Of a stretch of 64,000 nt of DNA, positions 1 through 9,104 are shown piece after piece. The position numbers and the translations under genes were made by a program. The stretch's first letter is position 1; every line of letters begins with the position of its first letter. The notes beneath the pieces are model-generated. The model did not search any database and was not told the origin of the DNA. It saw only the letters and a program-made list of their open reading frames with translations. This stretch comes from CAZICM01 sp964537685 (GTDB lineage Bacteria > Myxococcota_A > Polyangia > Polyangiales > Polyangiaceae): positions 62,001-126,000 of the forward strand of contig CAZICM010000009.1 in NCBI GenBank assembly GCA_964537685.1, read 5' to 3'.

Positions 1-43
1 GTTTGGCTTTAGGTCGCCGATCTGTGCCGCCGAGGAGGTAGCC

Positions 44-1489
44 ATGGAAGAAATACTCCAATGGCTGGGCGTATCTTCGGGCGGGCCATGGCGCGAGGCG
101 GTCGAAACATTGGCGCAGCAGACCCACGACGAAATCCCCGGCTCGGAAGGCGCCTTTGTGCTTGGAAAAGCGCGTGAAATGCTAAGCGATCCGCTCGATT
201 TGCTGGTCACAACCTGGCAGCGCTTTGGGGATGTTTCGCGCCTGAAGATGGGTCCGAATATGGTATATTTAGTTGTTCATCCCGACGATGTGCAACAAGT
301 GCTGGTGAACAATGCGCGCAACTATGCGCGGGACGATGTTGCCTTTAAAGAAGTGGAAAATCTATTGGGGCGAGGGCTTCTGACGATGGATGGAGAAGAC
401 TGGAGAAAGCGCCGGAAGCTGATGCAGCCGGCCTTTCATCATCAGAAGCTTCAGGCGATGGCGGGCGATATGGTAACGGAAGTCTCTTCAATGCTCGATC
501 GCTTTGAACAGGCGCAGAAGGCGTCCACACCCATCGATGTAGCCGAGGAAACAAGCCTTTTGGCGCTGAATGTCGTCAATCGCTGCCTGCTTCGGACCAA
601 TGCCAAGGACGGCGCCATATTTTTGGAAGCGATGCCCATCTTGCTCAACACCATCGCGCACCGTTCGCGTTCGGTGTTTAGGGTACCCGATGCCATTCCA
701 ACGCCGATGAATCAGCGTTACAGCGATGCGCTGACCTCGGTGAATCAAATCGTGAATACGACCATTGCGGCGCGAAGAAAAGAGGGCTCGGGCGCTCATG
801 ATCTGCTCTCCATGCTCTTGGATGCGCGGGACGAGGAAAGCGGCGAGGGGCTTAACGATACGGAATTGCGCAATGAAGTGCTGACGCTGCTGACGGCGGG
901 ACATGAAACGACGGCCGTTGGCTTGTCGTGGGCTTTCTATTTGCTATCGAAACATCCAACGGTTCAGCGGGAGTTAAGGGCGGAAATCGATCGGGTCCTC
1001 GAGGGCCGCGTGCCCAACATCGCCGATTTGCCCAAGCTGCCCTACACCAACGCCGTCATTGAAGAAGCCATGCGCCTCTATCCCCCGGCCGTAATGAATT
1101 TCCGCAAGGCGATTGGAGAAGATCGCCTATCGGGTTATACGATTCCTGCGGGTGCGACGCTATGGATGAGCCCTTATTTAACCCACAGGCATCCTAAATT
1201 CTGGACCAATCCCCAAGGATTTGATCCTCAGCGCTTTATGCCTGAAGAGGCAAAAAAACAGCATGCTTGCGCCTATTTACCCTTTAGCGCGGGACCTCGC
1301 AAATGCATTGGATATCAATTTGCGATGATGGAAATGCAGCTTGCGCTGGCCATGGCCACCCAGCGTTTTGCCTTGGATTTGGTTCCCGGTTTTGAACCCG
1401 AGCAGGATGTGGGCTTTACGCTTCGGGCGCGCGATGGAATTTGGATGACGGTGCGGGCAGCCGCATTGCCAAAAACGGAAACACCATGA
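44..1489 (+). CDS. Cytochrome P450
   Basis: Haem-thiolate monooxygenase of 481 residues, about normal for a soluble bacterial P450; it would insert one oxygen atom into an organic substrate using electrons from a ferredoxin or flavodoxin partner, none of which is encoded nearby. Visible motifs: the I-helix oxygen-activation segment AGHETT near residue 284, the K-helix ExxR in EEAMRL near 342, and the haem-binding loop FSAGPRKCIG with the axial cysteine near 421. A strong GAGGAGG ribosome site sits about 6 bases before the ATG. The stop overlaps the ATG of the next gene, so the two are probably translationally coupled. The substrate cannot be told from sequence. Confidence 0.95.
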   Translation: MEEILQWLGVSSGGPWREAVETLAQQTHDEIPGSEGAFVLGKAREMLSDPLDLLVTTWQRFGDVSRLKMGPNMVYLVVHPDDVQQVLVNNARNYARDDVAFKEVENLLGRGLLTMDGEDWRKRRKLMQPAFHHQKLQAMAGDMVTEVSSMLDRFEQAQKASTPIDVAEETSLLALNVVNRCLLRTNAKDGAIFLEAMPILLNTIAHRSRSVFRVPDAIPTPMNQRYSDALTSVNQIVNTTIAARRKEGSGAHDLLSMLLDARDEESGEGLNDTELRNEVLTLLTAGHETTAVGLSWAFYLLSKHPTVQRELRAEIDRVLEGRVPNIADLPKLPYTNAVIEEAMRLYPPAVMNFRKAIGEDRLSGYTIPAGATLWMSPYLTHRHPKFWTNPQGFDPQRFMPEEAKKQHACAYLPFSAGPRKCIGYQFAMMEMQLALAMATQRFALDLVPGFEPEQDVGFTLRARDGIWMTVRAAALPKTETP

Positions 1490-2613
1490 GCCTTAACGAA
1501 CAACTAAAAGCTCTTTCGCCTTCCATTCTCAAACGCTTGCATGCCCGGGGCTTTTCGGAAGAGCGTCTGTGTGCATGGGCGGCTTCTATCGGAACCGACA
1601 GCGCCGAGCGAAATCGGCTTCAAGGCGTGGTCGAGCCTCCCAGGCTCGAGGATATGCACGATGCCCCCATGCCCGGCTCGCCTGAACACGAGCATTGCGT
1701 GAAGCTGGGCCAGAAAGTATTAAAAGAGGGCAAAGTCGCGCTATGCGTGCTTGCGGGAGGAATGGCAACCCGCATGGGAGGCGTGGTCAAGGCGCTGGTC
1801 GAGGCCGTGCAACAAAAGACCTTTTTAGATCTGAGATGGATGGAACACGAGCGTTTGCGCCGGGACCATGGTGAACCAGGCGTGCCTTTATGGCTGATGA
1901 CCAGCGAAGCAACGGATGGACCGATTCGGGAAGCGCTCAAAGAGCGTTGCGATGGGGTGGACTGCGCCACCTTTGAGCAATTTGAATCGTTGCGGCTCAA
2001 CCTGGATGGCACGCTGTTTATCGATGAAGAGGGAAAGCCCAGTGTCTATGCGACCGGGCATGGGGATTTGCCCGATGCGCTTCGAAAAAGCGGATTATTG
2101 GCTCGTTTTATCGAGAGGGGCGGGCAATATGTGTGGATTGCCAACTTGGACAATCTGGGGGCGATGGTGGATGAAGCGCTGTTGGGATGGCATATCGCTC
2201 ATGGTGGCGACCTAAGTGTCGAAGTTGTCGATAAAGTGCCCGGTGATAAGGGTGGAGGTCCCGTGCGATGCAATGGAAAGCTGATGTTCGCGGAGGAATT
2301 CAGGCTTCCCCTGGGCTTTGATCCAACAAAAGTCCCTGTGTTTAGCACCAATACTTTTTTGGTGAATGCCCGGGCGCTGATGGACCTTTCAATGGAATGG
2401 ACCTATGTTTATGTAGAAAAAAAGGTAGAAGACCGCAAGGCCGTCCAATTTGAACGAATCATCAATGAAATCACCACAGCCATGACGCCCCACTGCATTC
2501 GGTTGCCCAGGACCGGCCCAGGCGCGAGGTTTTTACCTGTTAAAGATATTCCTGAATTAGAAAAGCGGCGTCCAGAAATTGAAATGGTACTGCAAGCGCG
2601 GGGGATTCTTTAA
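1486..2613 (+). CDS. UDPGP-family UTP--sugar-1-phosphate uridylyltransferase
   Basis: 375-residue nucleotidyltransferase of the UDPGP family (eukaryote-like UDP-glucose or UDP-N-acetylglucosamine pyrophosphorylase type), making a UDP-sugar from UTP and a sugar 1-phosphate. The nucleotide-binding signature LAGGMATRMGG is at about residues 88-98, followed by a conserved lysine in KALVE and the family-like TFLDL. A second recognisable stretch, YVWIANLDNLGA, matches the sugar/metal-binding region. I chose the ATG at 1486, which overlaps the P450 stop, over an in-frame TTG at 1441 deep inside the P450. Which sugar it uses is not visible. It is second in a co-directional run ending with proB. Confidence 0.85.
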   Translation: MSLNEQLKALSPSILKRLHARGFSEERLCAWAASIGTDSAERNRLQGVVEPPRLEDMHDAPMPGSPEHEHCVKLGQKVLKEGKVALCVLAGGMATRMGGVVKALVEAVQQKTFLDLRWMEHERLRRDHGEPGVPLWLMTSEATDGPIREALKERCDGVDCATFEQFESLRLNLDGTLFIDEEGKPSVYATGHGDLPDALRKSGLLARFIERGGQYVWIANLDNLGAMVDEALLGWHIAHGGDLSVEVVDKVPGDKGGGPVRCNGKLMFAEEFRLPLGFDPTKVPVFSTNTFLVNARALMDLSMEWTYVYVEKKVEDRKAVQFERIINEITTAMTPHCIRLPRTGPGARFLPVKDIPELEKRRPEIEMVLQARGIL

Positions 2614-2642
2614 TGAGTCATGGTAATACAGGCAAACCCTAG

Positions 2643-3140
2643 GTGCGCTTCGAGATTGTTCACGAATTCGATCGGCCGCTGATCGCGATTGAGCGGGCGC
2701 TTTTGTCGCCCGAACTTGGGAAACGATTGGTGTCGCGCCTAAACACCATCGAATCGGTTGAAACGCTGATGCACGACCTTTCCCAGGATGAACTGAAGCG
2801 CATCCTTCGATTTCAAGCCAGCGCACCGCTGTCGATGTTCAAGAAATACGCCGTTGCCCGCGATGCCATGGCTTGGGAAGAGCACTGGCACTACCGCCTT
2901 CGCGAGCACAGCTCGAACTGGCAGATCCACATCAAAACCGAGTGGAAGCACTACTTCGATTCCGAAGGCACCTATACCCTGTTCGCTCTTTCCGGCCAGA
3001 GAACGCGGCGCGTTGTCGCCGGCGTGATGCACGTTCATGTGGCGGTGATCGGCGCCGCCATCGAACGCGTGGCCTTGACCGAGGTGCGAAGAACTTATGA
3101 TGCAGAAGCCGAGACGCTGGTTGAGCTTTCGGCATGCTGA
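2643..3140 (+). CDS. DUF2505-family protein
   Basis: 165-residue soluble protein matching the DUF2505 pattern: it opens with RFEIVHEFD and continues as a START/polyketide-cyclase-like alternating strand-helix protein. No catalytic residues are known for the family and no function can be assigned. The start must be the GTG at 2643, because the in-frame codon just upstream is a TAG. The 3' end overlaps the longest possible start of the next gene by a few bases, consistent with an operon. A second member of the same family lies at 18287-18796. Confidence 0.7.
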   Translation: MRFEIVHEFDRPLIAIERALLSPELGKRLVSRLNTIESVETLMHDLSQDELKRILRFQASAPLSMFKKYAVARDAMAWEEHWHYRLREHSSNWQIHIKTEWKHYFDSEGTYTLFALSGQRTRRVVAGVMHVHVAVIGAAIERVALTEVRRTYDAEAETLVELSAC

Positions 3141-5728
3141 GCGCTGCCTCTGAGGTCCTGCAGATGTCCACCGAATCATCGACACATTCATGGGTGATGC
3201 ACGCGCGCGGCATGCGCGTTTTCGCCTCTGTTTTAGGCTTTTCTCTTGCGGCTCTATCGACTCGGTCCGCGGAAGCGATATTGCCCGCGGGCCTTCCTTC
3301 CCAGCCGGTAATCGATCCCGGCAGGAGCGCCGCAAGCGGCGATGATACGACAGCCATCGCTCAAAACCCTGCAAATCTAGCCTTTTTACCGGGTGCCGAG
3401 CTGCGCTGGACCAGTGTGTGGACACCCGATTCCGCCGGGCTGCCTCTGCGCGGTCATTCGTTTGGCGCGGGGTTTTCGGCCTTTGGACTCGCTTCTGGAT
3501 TGCGCCTCGATTTTTTTCTGCCGCCCGACGGCGCGCGGGACGGCTTCCGCGATTGGTCGTATTGGGTTCGATTTCCCTTGTCCCTGCGCTTGGGCGAAGG
3601 CTTTGCGCTTGGGACGACCTTTGGCTGGGGCCGCTCGGATGAGCCCTCGCTCGATGCGTTTTTCTCGGTCGCCTCGGGCTTTACATGGAGGCCGAATTCC
3701 TATCTGTCCGTGGCGCTTGTCGCCCGCGATTGGAATCGCCCGGTAAGCCGGATGGGGACAACCATTCAGCGCACCTACGATGCGGGTTTCGCGGTGCGTC
3801 CGCTCTTGGGCTACCGCGATCTAGAACTGGGCGTTCAAACGACCTACTACGAAGACGACGGCGAGCTCGTTCCCAAGGCCACGCTGGGCGTCGATCTTCC
3901 CTATATCGGCAGGCTCCGGGGCGATGTGGCCCTTCGCGATCTAGGCGCTTCGCCCCATGTATTGGCCACCGTCGGCCTCGATATCAACTTCGGGCCGCTT
4001 CAAGTATCGGGCGGCGCGCTTGTGGGCGATGCGCTCACCCCTGCAAACGGAGGCTTTTTTGTGGGAGCAGCCGTGCGGGGCTTCAAAGAAAAGGGCATCC
4101 CCAGTCCATCCAAAGTCGTCAAGATCCGCATCGATTCAACACCCGGCGCAAGAGGCCAAGTCCGCCTGCTGCGGCATCTGTGGGAACTCGCAAACAATCC
4201 CAGCGTTGCAGGCATTGTGCTGGTACTCCGGGCCGAACCCTCGCGTTCGCTGGCCCATGCCGAGGAACTGGGCGATGCGATCCGGGGCTTGCGATTGCGG
4301 GGAAAGCGCGTCATCTGCCATCTGGAAGACGCGGGCGGACGCTCCCTCCACGCATGCTCCCAAGCCAACAAAATCGCGATGAATCCAGCGGGCGGACTGC
4401 GTTTCGCGGGCATTTCTTCGCAGTATTATTTCTTTGGATCGCTGCTTAAAAAGCTCGGCGTCAAATCGGAATTCGTGCGCATCGGCGATCATAAACTCGC
4501 CGCCGAACAGTACACCCGCTCGGAAAGCAGCCCGATTGGCCGCGAAGATCATCAAGCCTTGGTCGATGAATTTGAACGCCTCTATTTGCACGATGTCGGA
4601 GGCGGCCGGCGCATCGCCGTTGGCGAACTGAAAAAGCGCATTGCATCGGGGCCATTTGTCGCTTCCGAGGCTTTAAAAGCAGGACTTATCGATCTGCTCG
4701 CCTATGACGACGAAATCGACAGCGTGGTCGAAGAAACCTTTGGCCAGCGTATGCGCATCGTCGACGATACGCCCTCGCTTAAAGCGCCCGCGCGCTGGAC
4801 ATCCGATAAAAAAATCGCGCTGGTTTATCTATCGGGCGACATGCTCGACGGCGAAAGCCAATCGGTTCCGCTGCTCGGCGTAAATGTCGCGGGCTCCTAC
4901 ACCATCGCGAGAGCGCTGAAAAAAGCCAGGGACGACGCAAGTGTGCGCGCGGTGGTCTTCCGTATCGAATCGCCGGGCGGCTCGTCGCTGGCGGCCGATG
5001 TCATTCTGCGCGAGGCCATCCTAACGGCGAAAAAGAAGCCGCTCATCGTCTCCATGGGCAGCACCGCGGCGAGCGGCGGCTATTACGCGGCGGTCGCCGG
5101 CTCGAAGATTTTTGCGAACCGCGCGACGATTACCGGCTCAATCGGCATTTTCTACGGCAAGGTCGATGTCTCGGGCCTGCTCGGCAAACTGGGCGTCAAT
5201 ATCGAAGGATATCGTTCGGCGCCCAGGGCCGATGCCGAGTCGCTCTTCCGGCCTTTTACCGACGACGAAAAGCGCGAGCTCGGCGTGAAAGTAAAACAGT
5301 TCTACGATCTCTTCGTGGCGCGGGTATCCGAAGGCCGCCACATGGAGCCCGCGGATGTCGACGCCGTGGCGCGCGGAAAAGTATGGACGGGCGCTCAAGC
5401 GCTGGAACGAAAGCTTGTCGATCAAATCGGCGGCCTTCGCCATGCCCTGGCCGAAGCGCGAAAACTCGGCGACTTGCCCGCAGATACGCCGATCATCGAA
5501 CTGCCCGAAGACGACGATTCTCTTCTTGGAACACTGCTCAATCTCGCCGGCATTGCCCAGGTGAGCTCTCAAAGCATGGCGCCGTTCATGATTCCGCCTG
5601 TCTTTGCCGACATGGCCAGGGCGCTCGCACCCTTTATGCTCTTTGATACGGCCAAACCCATGGCCCGTTCAGAATTTGCCGAACACCTTCGTTTTGGCGG
5701 CTCCAGCGGCGCCCGCGAGGAACCGTGA
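3134..5728 (+). CDS. sppA: SppA-type (S49) peptidase with N-terminal barrel-like domain
   Basis: 864-residue exported protein. An N-terminal signal sequence (MRVFASVLGFSLAALS, ending near SAEA) is followed by about 270 residues rich in alternating aromatic beta strands that resemble an outer-membrane barrel, then a duplicated S49 peptidase region from about residue 325. The catalytic lysine is probably in GDHKLAAEQYTR and the serine in GSTAASGGYYAA, matching the Lys-Ser dyad of tandem-domain SppA. The family degrades signal peptides or membrane-associated peptides in the cell envelope. In-frame ATGs at 3164, 3197 and 3212 are all possible starts; those from 3197 on give a cleaner signal peptide. 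The fusion makes it longer than the roughly 600-residue E. coli enzyme. Confidence 0.85.
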   Translation: MLSAASEVLQMSTESSTHSWVMHARGMRVFASVLGFSLAALSTRSAEAILPAGLPSQPVIDPGRSAASGDDTTAIAQNPANLAFLPGAELRWTSVWTPDSAGLPLRGHSFGAGFSAFGLASGLRLDFFLPPDGARDGFRDWSYWVRFPLSLRLGEGFALGTTFGWGRSDEPSLDAFFSVASGFTWRPNSYLSVALVARDWNRPVSRMGTTIQRTYDAGFAVRPLLGYRDLELGVQTTYYEDDGELVPKATLGVDLPYIGRLRGDVALRDLGASPHVLATVGLDINFGPLQVSGGALVGDALTPANGGFFVGAAVRGFKEKGIPSPSKVVKIRIDSTPGARGQVRLLRHLWELANNPSVAGIVLVLRAEPSRSLAHAEELGDAIRGLRLRGKRVICHLEDAGGRSLHACSQANKIAMNPAGGLRFAGISSQYYFFGSLLKKLGVKSEFVRIGDHKLAAEQYTRSESSPIGREDHQALVDEFERLYLHDVGGGRRIAVGELKKRIASGPFVASEALKAGLIDLLAYDDEIDSVVEETFGQRMRIVDDTPSLKAPARWTSDKKIALVYLSGDMLDGESQSVPLLGVNVAGSYTIARALKKARDDASVRAVVFRIESPGGSSLAADVILREAILTAKKKPLIVSMGSTAASGGYYAAVAGSKIFANRATITGSIGIFYGKVDVSGLLGKLGVNIEGYRSAPRADAESLFRPFTDDEKRELGVKVKQFYDLFVARVSEGRHMEPADVDAVARGKVWTGAQALERKLVDQIGGLRHALAEARKLGDLPADTPIIELPEDDDSLLGTLLNLAGIAQVSSQSMAPFMIPPVFADMARALAPFMLFDTAKPMARSEFAEHLRFGGSSGAREEP

Positions 5729-5741
5729 ACGAGGCTTGTTT

Positions 5742-6674
5742 ATGAATACCGGCCATCCCGTTCTCACCCTCAGCGATGCCCGCATCGTCGTCGACGATAT
5801 CGTGGCCATAGAACAAATTTCCCTTGTTTCAAAGGGCGATCGCGTTCTTCTCGTGGGCGAGGCCGACGAACTTCTTTCCTTGCTCACCGGTGTATCGATG
5901 GGCTCGCGCTCCCGCGGAACAAAAGCTTCGTCCAGCGATTTGCCCGGAAAAGCAAGGCTTTCGCGCGGAGAAGCTTCTGTGCTGGGCATGCCCATCCTGC
6001 CCTCGGGCACCCATCTGCTGCACACCGGCGTGGCCGCCCTCGATCCCCCGCTTCCCCCGCAGTGGACCGCCGAACAATACGTCGCATGGGGAGCGCGCCT
6101 GTCTGGAGCTTCCGCATCCGCATCGGCCGATCTCGCCGCCAATGCGCTGGCCCGCGCCGGCCTCGCCCAGGCCCGAAAACGCCTGCTTCCAACGCTTGCC
6201 CTTCCCGAACGCCGCGCTCTTTTGCTTGCCCATGCCGGAGTTACATCGCCTCCCCTCATCATCGCCGAGGCACCTCTTTCTGGATTGGAAGGCGCCGCGG
6301 CCGAGTTTGTGCTCGCTGCCCTCGCCGCCCTCACCGAAGGCCGGAAAGCCATTGTTTCAGCCTCCCGCCTCAGCCCCGCATCCCCCGAAGGCTTCCTCGC
6401 CGAAGGCGCGAGCTATGTCGCCGTCATCGCCGGAGGCAACGTCGCCCTGTCCGGAACACCGGGCGAACTCCTCTCAGGCGCATCCATCTACGGCCTCACC
6501 GTCCGCGGAAATGCGGCCGCCCTTGAACACGAACTCACCCAGCGAGGACTGCGCTGCACAGGCGGCCCCAAACACTTTTCCGTCGTCCTCCCCGAAGGCG
6601 CATCCACCCGAGATATTTTAATCGCCGCCAAGGCCGCCGGCGCCACGCTCATCGAGCTTCTGCCCTTCATCTGA
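5742..6674 (+). CDS. Degenerate ABC-type ATPase-like protein
   Basis: 310-residue protein whose layout follows an ABC transporter ATPase: N-terminal strands, a P-loop position, a Walker-B-like PLIIAEAPLSGLEG, an H-loop-like region and a C-terminal extension typical of ABC-2 exporters (ending TLIELLPF). The Walker A position reads LLVGEADELLSLLTG and lacks the GxxGxGK[ST] lysine; the Walker B acidic residue is replaced by alanine, and no LSGGQ signature is seen. It therefore probably does not hydrolyse ATP. No membrane permease is adjacent. The ATG at 5742 is 14 bases after the peptidase stop. An ABC-like pseudo-ATPase is an inference from alignment by eye. Confidence 0.6.
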   Translation: MNTGHPVLTLSDARIVVDDIVAIEQISLVSKGDRVLLVGEADELLSLLTGVSMGSRSRGTKASSSDLPGKARLSRGEASVLGMPILPSGTHLLHTGVAALDPPLPPQWTAEQYVAWGARLSGASASASADLAANALARAGLAQARKRLLPTLALPERRALLLAHAGVTSPPLIIAEAPLSGLEGAAAEFVLAALAALTEGRKAIVSASRLSPASPEGFLAEGASYVAVIAGGNVALSGTPGELLSGASIYGLTVRGNAAALEHELTQRGLRCTGGPKHFSVVLPEGASTRDILIAAKAAGATLIELLPFI

Positions 6675-6696
6675 CGAACGTTGTAGCTTGGCAGCC

Positions 6697-7344
6697 ATGG
6701 CTTCCAATTCACCGGCCCCCAGCGTTCAGCGAGCCCACGTCGAACAACCCTTTCCATCCGGCCGTTTAACGGTACTCAGCACTTTTGTAATGGCCGCCAA
6801 CGCCGTTCCCGTTCCGCTCTTGCCCGATGCGGTGGTGACCCGGGTTCGCGGCGCGATCGCGCACGACACGGCGGCCCGTCATGGCCTTGGATTAACCTCC
6901 GACGCGCGCACCGTGCTGGCCAGCGTGGACGCCGAAAACAGAGCGATCGCCAGGCGAGCCGGCGAAACGGTGATCCGCGAAGTCCTCAAAAGGCTTGGAC
7001 CTCTGGCCGTCGTGGGAACGCTATCGCGGGGCGTCGAAGCGTATGCGCTTGGCCTCTTGTTCAACCGCTACATCGAACGGATTCGCGCCTCGGCTCAAGC
7101 CCGCATCGATGTTGACGAAGCGAGGCGCATCCGCGACGCCATCGACAGGGCCGTCCTGCGCGTCTTGTCGCCCGCGCTCAAACCCGAAACGACCACGATG
7201 AGCCGCGGCGGCGAAGATCTGCGCACCGAGACAACCCGCTGGCTCGACACGCTGATTCTCACGGGAGCCTCGCTTCCCGGCTATTTAGAGCGCCGCCTCG
7301 AAGCCGCATTCGATGAAATCATGGCGGAGAGCCGCAATGAATGA
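6697..7344 (+). CDS. Hypothetical protein
   Basis: 215-residue protein, not recognised. It has a hydrophobic stretch near residues 20-35 (VLSTFVMAANAVPVPLLP), a glycine/alanine-rich possible membrane-associated helix near 100-125 (LGPLAVVGTLSRGVEAYALG) and charged helical segments between and after. It has no signal peptide and no cysteines. The ATG at 6697 was taken instead of the TTG at 6688. The last 8 bases overlap proB, so it is likely co-translated with proline biosynthesis, but nothing in the sequence ties it to that pathway. Confidence 0.6.
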   Translation: MASNSPAPSVQRAHVEQPFPSGRLTVLSTFVMAANAVPVPLLPDAVVTRVRGAIAHDTAARHGLGLTSDARTVLASVDAENRAIARRAGETVIREVLKRLGPLAVVGTLSRGVEAYALGLLFNRYIERIRASAQARIDVDEARRIRDAIDRAVLRVLSPALKPETTTMSRGGEDLRTETTRWLDTLILTGASLPGYLERRLEAAFDEIMAESRNE

Positions 7345-8500
7345 GAGTTCGCATCCGGCGCGCGTTTCGCCTGATGAAATAGAAGTCCGCAAGACCCTCA
7401 AGCGCGCCAAACGCATCGTCATAAAAATCGGCTCCAAAAGCCTATCGGGCGATGCGTGGACACATTTGGCCGAAGAAGTGTCCGCGCTCTTATCGGGCTC
7501 GTCCCACGACACCAAAACGGCACGAAAAAGCGTCGTCATCGTCTCCAGCGGAGCCATTGCGCTCGGCATCGCCAAGCTGGGACTCAAAGCGCGCCCCAAA
7601 GACATGGCCTGGCTTCAAGCGGCCGCGGCTGCAGGCCAAAGCATCTTGATGCAGCGCTACGAAGAAGCCTTTGGAAAGCTGGGGCTCAACGTTGCCCAAG
7701 TGCTGCTCACCCATGCCGACCTTGCCGATCGGACCCGCACCAACAACGCGCGCAACGCCCTATCCGCGCTATTAGAAGCGGGCGCCGTCCCGATCATCAA
7801 CGAAAACGACGCCGTGGCCGTCGATGAAATTAAGTTTGGGGACAACGATCAACTCGCGGCGATGGTCACGCCCTTATGCGATGCGGATCTCTTGATCTTG
7901 CTCTCGGATGTGGAAGGGCTCTTGGATCGGGAAGGGCGCCGCGTTCCCATTGTGCGCAGCGTCACGAGAGAAGCGGCCCCGCTTGCGGGCGCATCGACCT
8001 CGGGGGTTGGCACAGGCGGGATGGCCAGCAAAGTCGAAGCCGCGCGGCGGGCCACGCTGGCGGGTGCTCATGTGGTGATTGCCTTGGCCCGGGCCCCGCG
8101 CATTATTTCCCGGGTTTTATCGGGCGAAGACGTGGGCACCTTATTCGCGGCCCTTCCACAGAAGCTAAGCGCCCGCAAACACTGGATTGCCTACACACTC
8201 CGCCCTCGGGGCGCGCTCATAGTGGATCGGGGAGCGGCGGAAGCCATTTGCCAAAAGAACCGAAGCATCTTGGCGGTTGGCCTCTTGGGCGTACGCGGGG
8301 CCTTTATGCCCGGCGATGCCGTCTCGGTGGTCGATCCTGAAGGAAACGAAATCGCCCGCGGGCTGAGCCGCCTATCGGCTGGGGACGCGGCGCAGATGGC
8401 TGGCAAAAAAGGAAGCGACGAGCAAGACGATGCCATCGTGGTCCATAAAGACGATTTGGTCGTGCTGCCTAAAGATGGGGGCGAGGAGACGGCGGCTTAA
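7337..8500 (+). CDS. proB: Glutamate 5-kinase
   Basis: 387-residue cytoplasmic enzyme that phosphorylates glutamate as the first step of proline synthesis. The amino-acid-kinase domain shows KIGSKSLSGD (phosphate binding), VSSGAIALG, the glutamate-binding INENDAV with DNDQLAAMV, LLSDVEGLLD, and the ATP-site GTGGMASKVEAA. A C-terminal PUA domain occupies roughly residues 290-370 (ALIVDRGA, RGAFMPGDAVSVVD), as in full-length bacterial ProB. No proA is adjacent, so proline synthesis is split. The ATG at 7337 overlaps the upstream stop; a start at 7313 is also in frame but less likely. It ends the plus-strand run. Confidence 0.95.
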   Translation: MNESSHPARVSPDEIEVRKTLKRAKRIVIKIGSKSLSGDAWTHLAEEVSALLSGSSHDTKTARKSVVIVSSGAIALGIAKLGLKARPKDMAWLQAAAAAGQSILMQRYEEAFGKLGLNVAQVLLTHADLADRTRTNNARNALSALLEAGAVPIINENDAVAVDEIKFGDNDQLAAMVTPLCDADLLILLSDVEGLLDREGRRVPIVRSVTREAAPLAGASTSGVGTGGMASKVEAARRATLAGAHVVIALARAPRIISRVLSGEDVGTLFAALPQKLSARKHWIAYTLRPRGALIVDRGAAEAICQKNRSILAVGLLGVRGAFMPGDAVSVVDPEGNEIARGLSRLSAGDAAQMAGKKGSDEQDDAIVVHKDDLVVLPKDGGEETAA

Positions 8501-8514
8501 AATACTCTTGCAGC

Positions 8515-8529
8515 GGTCCATCATGGACC
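8515..8529. terminator. Possible weak hairpin between convergent genes
   Basis: A 6-bp perfect stem with a 3-base loop lies 14 bases after the proB stop and touches the stop of the convergent lipoprotein gene. It lacks a T-run, so a role as terminator is only suggestive. Confidence 0.25.
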
Positions 8530-9104
8530 TATGGGGCTCCTAAGGGTTTAGAAGGAAGAATTCGTTCGCAAGCCCGCCCCGGAAACTCACCCCGGGGCAC
8601 GCATACAAGCCCAAGCCCGGGTTCGCATTCCGCATCACTGAGGCAAGAGCGGCAACGGTGATCAATGCAGTGATATTCACCGCAGTACCTTGCATCGCTC
8701 GGAGCTCCGTGCTTCATCCCAGGTGGAAGCGAGGGTAGGGGAGGTTCCGGTGCTTCTGGCTCACAACCCTCCCGGCCAAAAAGCCCCCGTCCAGGCATTG
8801 CGCAGGTTGTGCGATCACAAAACCCTGGCAAACACTCCTCGTCTTTGGTGCATGGACGAGGTGGAATGCTTGGCGCCGCCGCTTCGGAGGAGGCATCGGG
8901 CGGTGCTGCGGGATGAATGATTTCGGTGTGGACCGGGGCGGTGACGCCTCGAAAATGTGGAGGAGCATTGGGAATGGGCTGGGCCTGGAAATGAGGGTTA
9001 GGTTCTGGCGCATTGGAGTTCAAGTCCTGATCGGCGCTGCACCCCATGCCCCATGCGATCAGCAGAATGCAGATTGAATACGCTCGCTGTCGTGGAAGAT
9101 GCAT
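8529..9104 (-). CDS. Cys-rich lipoprotein A, partner of neprosin-like gene
   Basis: 191-residue lipoprotein. The N-terminus ends in a lipobox (WGMGC), so it should be lipid-anchored; a proline-rich spacer follows, then a cysteine-rich region with CTKDEECLPGFCDR, CGEYHC and CRSCLSDAEC, a spacing seen in disulphide-bonded surface proteins of this phylum. The ATG overlaps the TGA of the neprosin-like gene upstream (TGATG), so translation is coupled. A paralogue with the same order and the same overlap is at 14301-14936. Function unknown; a structural or inhibitory partner of the peptidase is a guess from the conserved pairing. Confidence 0.7.
   Translation of the reverse strand: MHLPRQRAYSICILLIAWGMGCSADQDLNSNAPEPNPHFQAQPIPNAPPHFRGVTAPVHTEIIHPAAPPDASSEAAAPSIPPRPCTKDEECLPGFCDRTTCAMPGRGLFGREGCEPEAPEPPLPSLPPGMKHGAPSDARYCGEYHCIDHRCRSCLSDAECEPGLGLVCVPRGEFPGRACERILPSKPLGAP

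Noticed and set aside
3685..4449. 254-codon plus-strand ORF
   Set aside because: Lies within the SppA gene in another frame; Arg/Ser-rich shadow composition.
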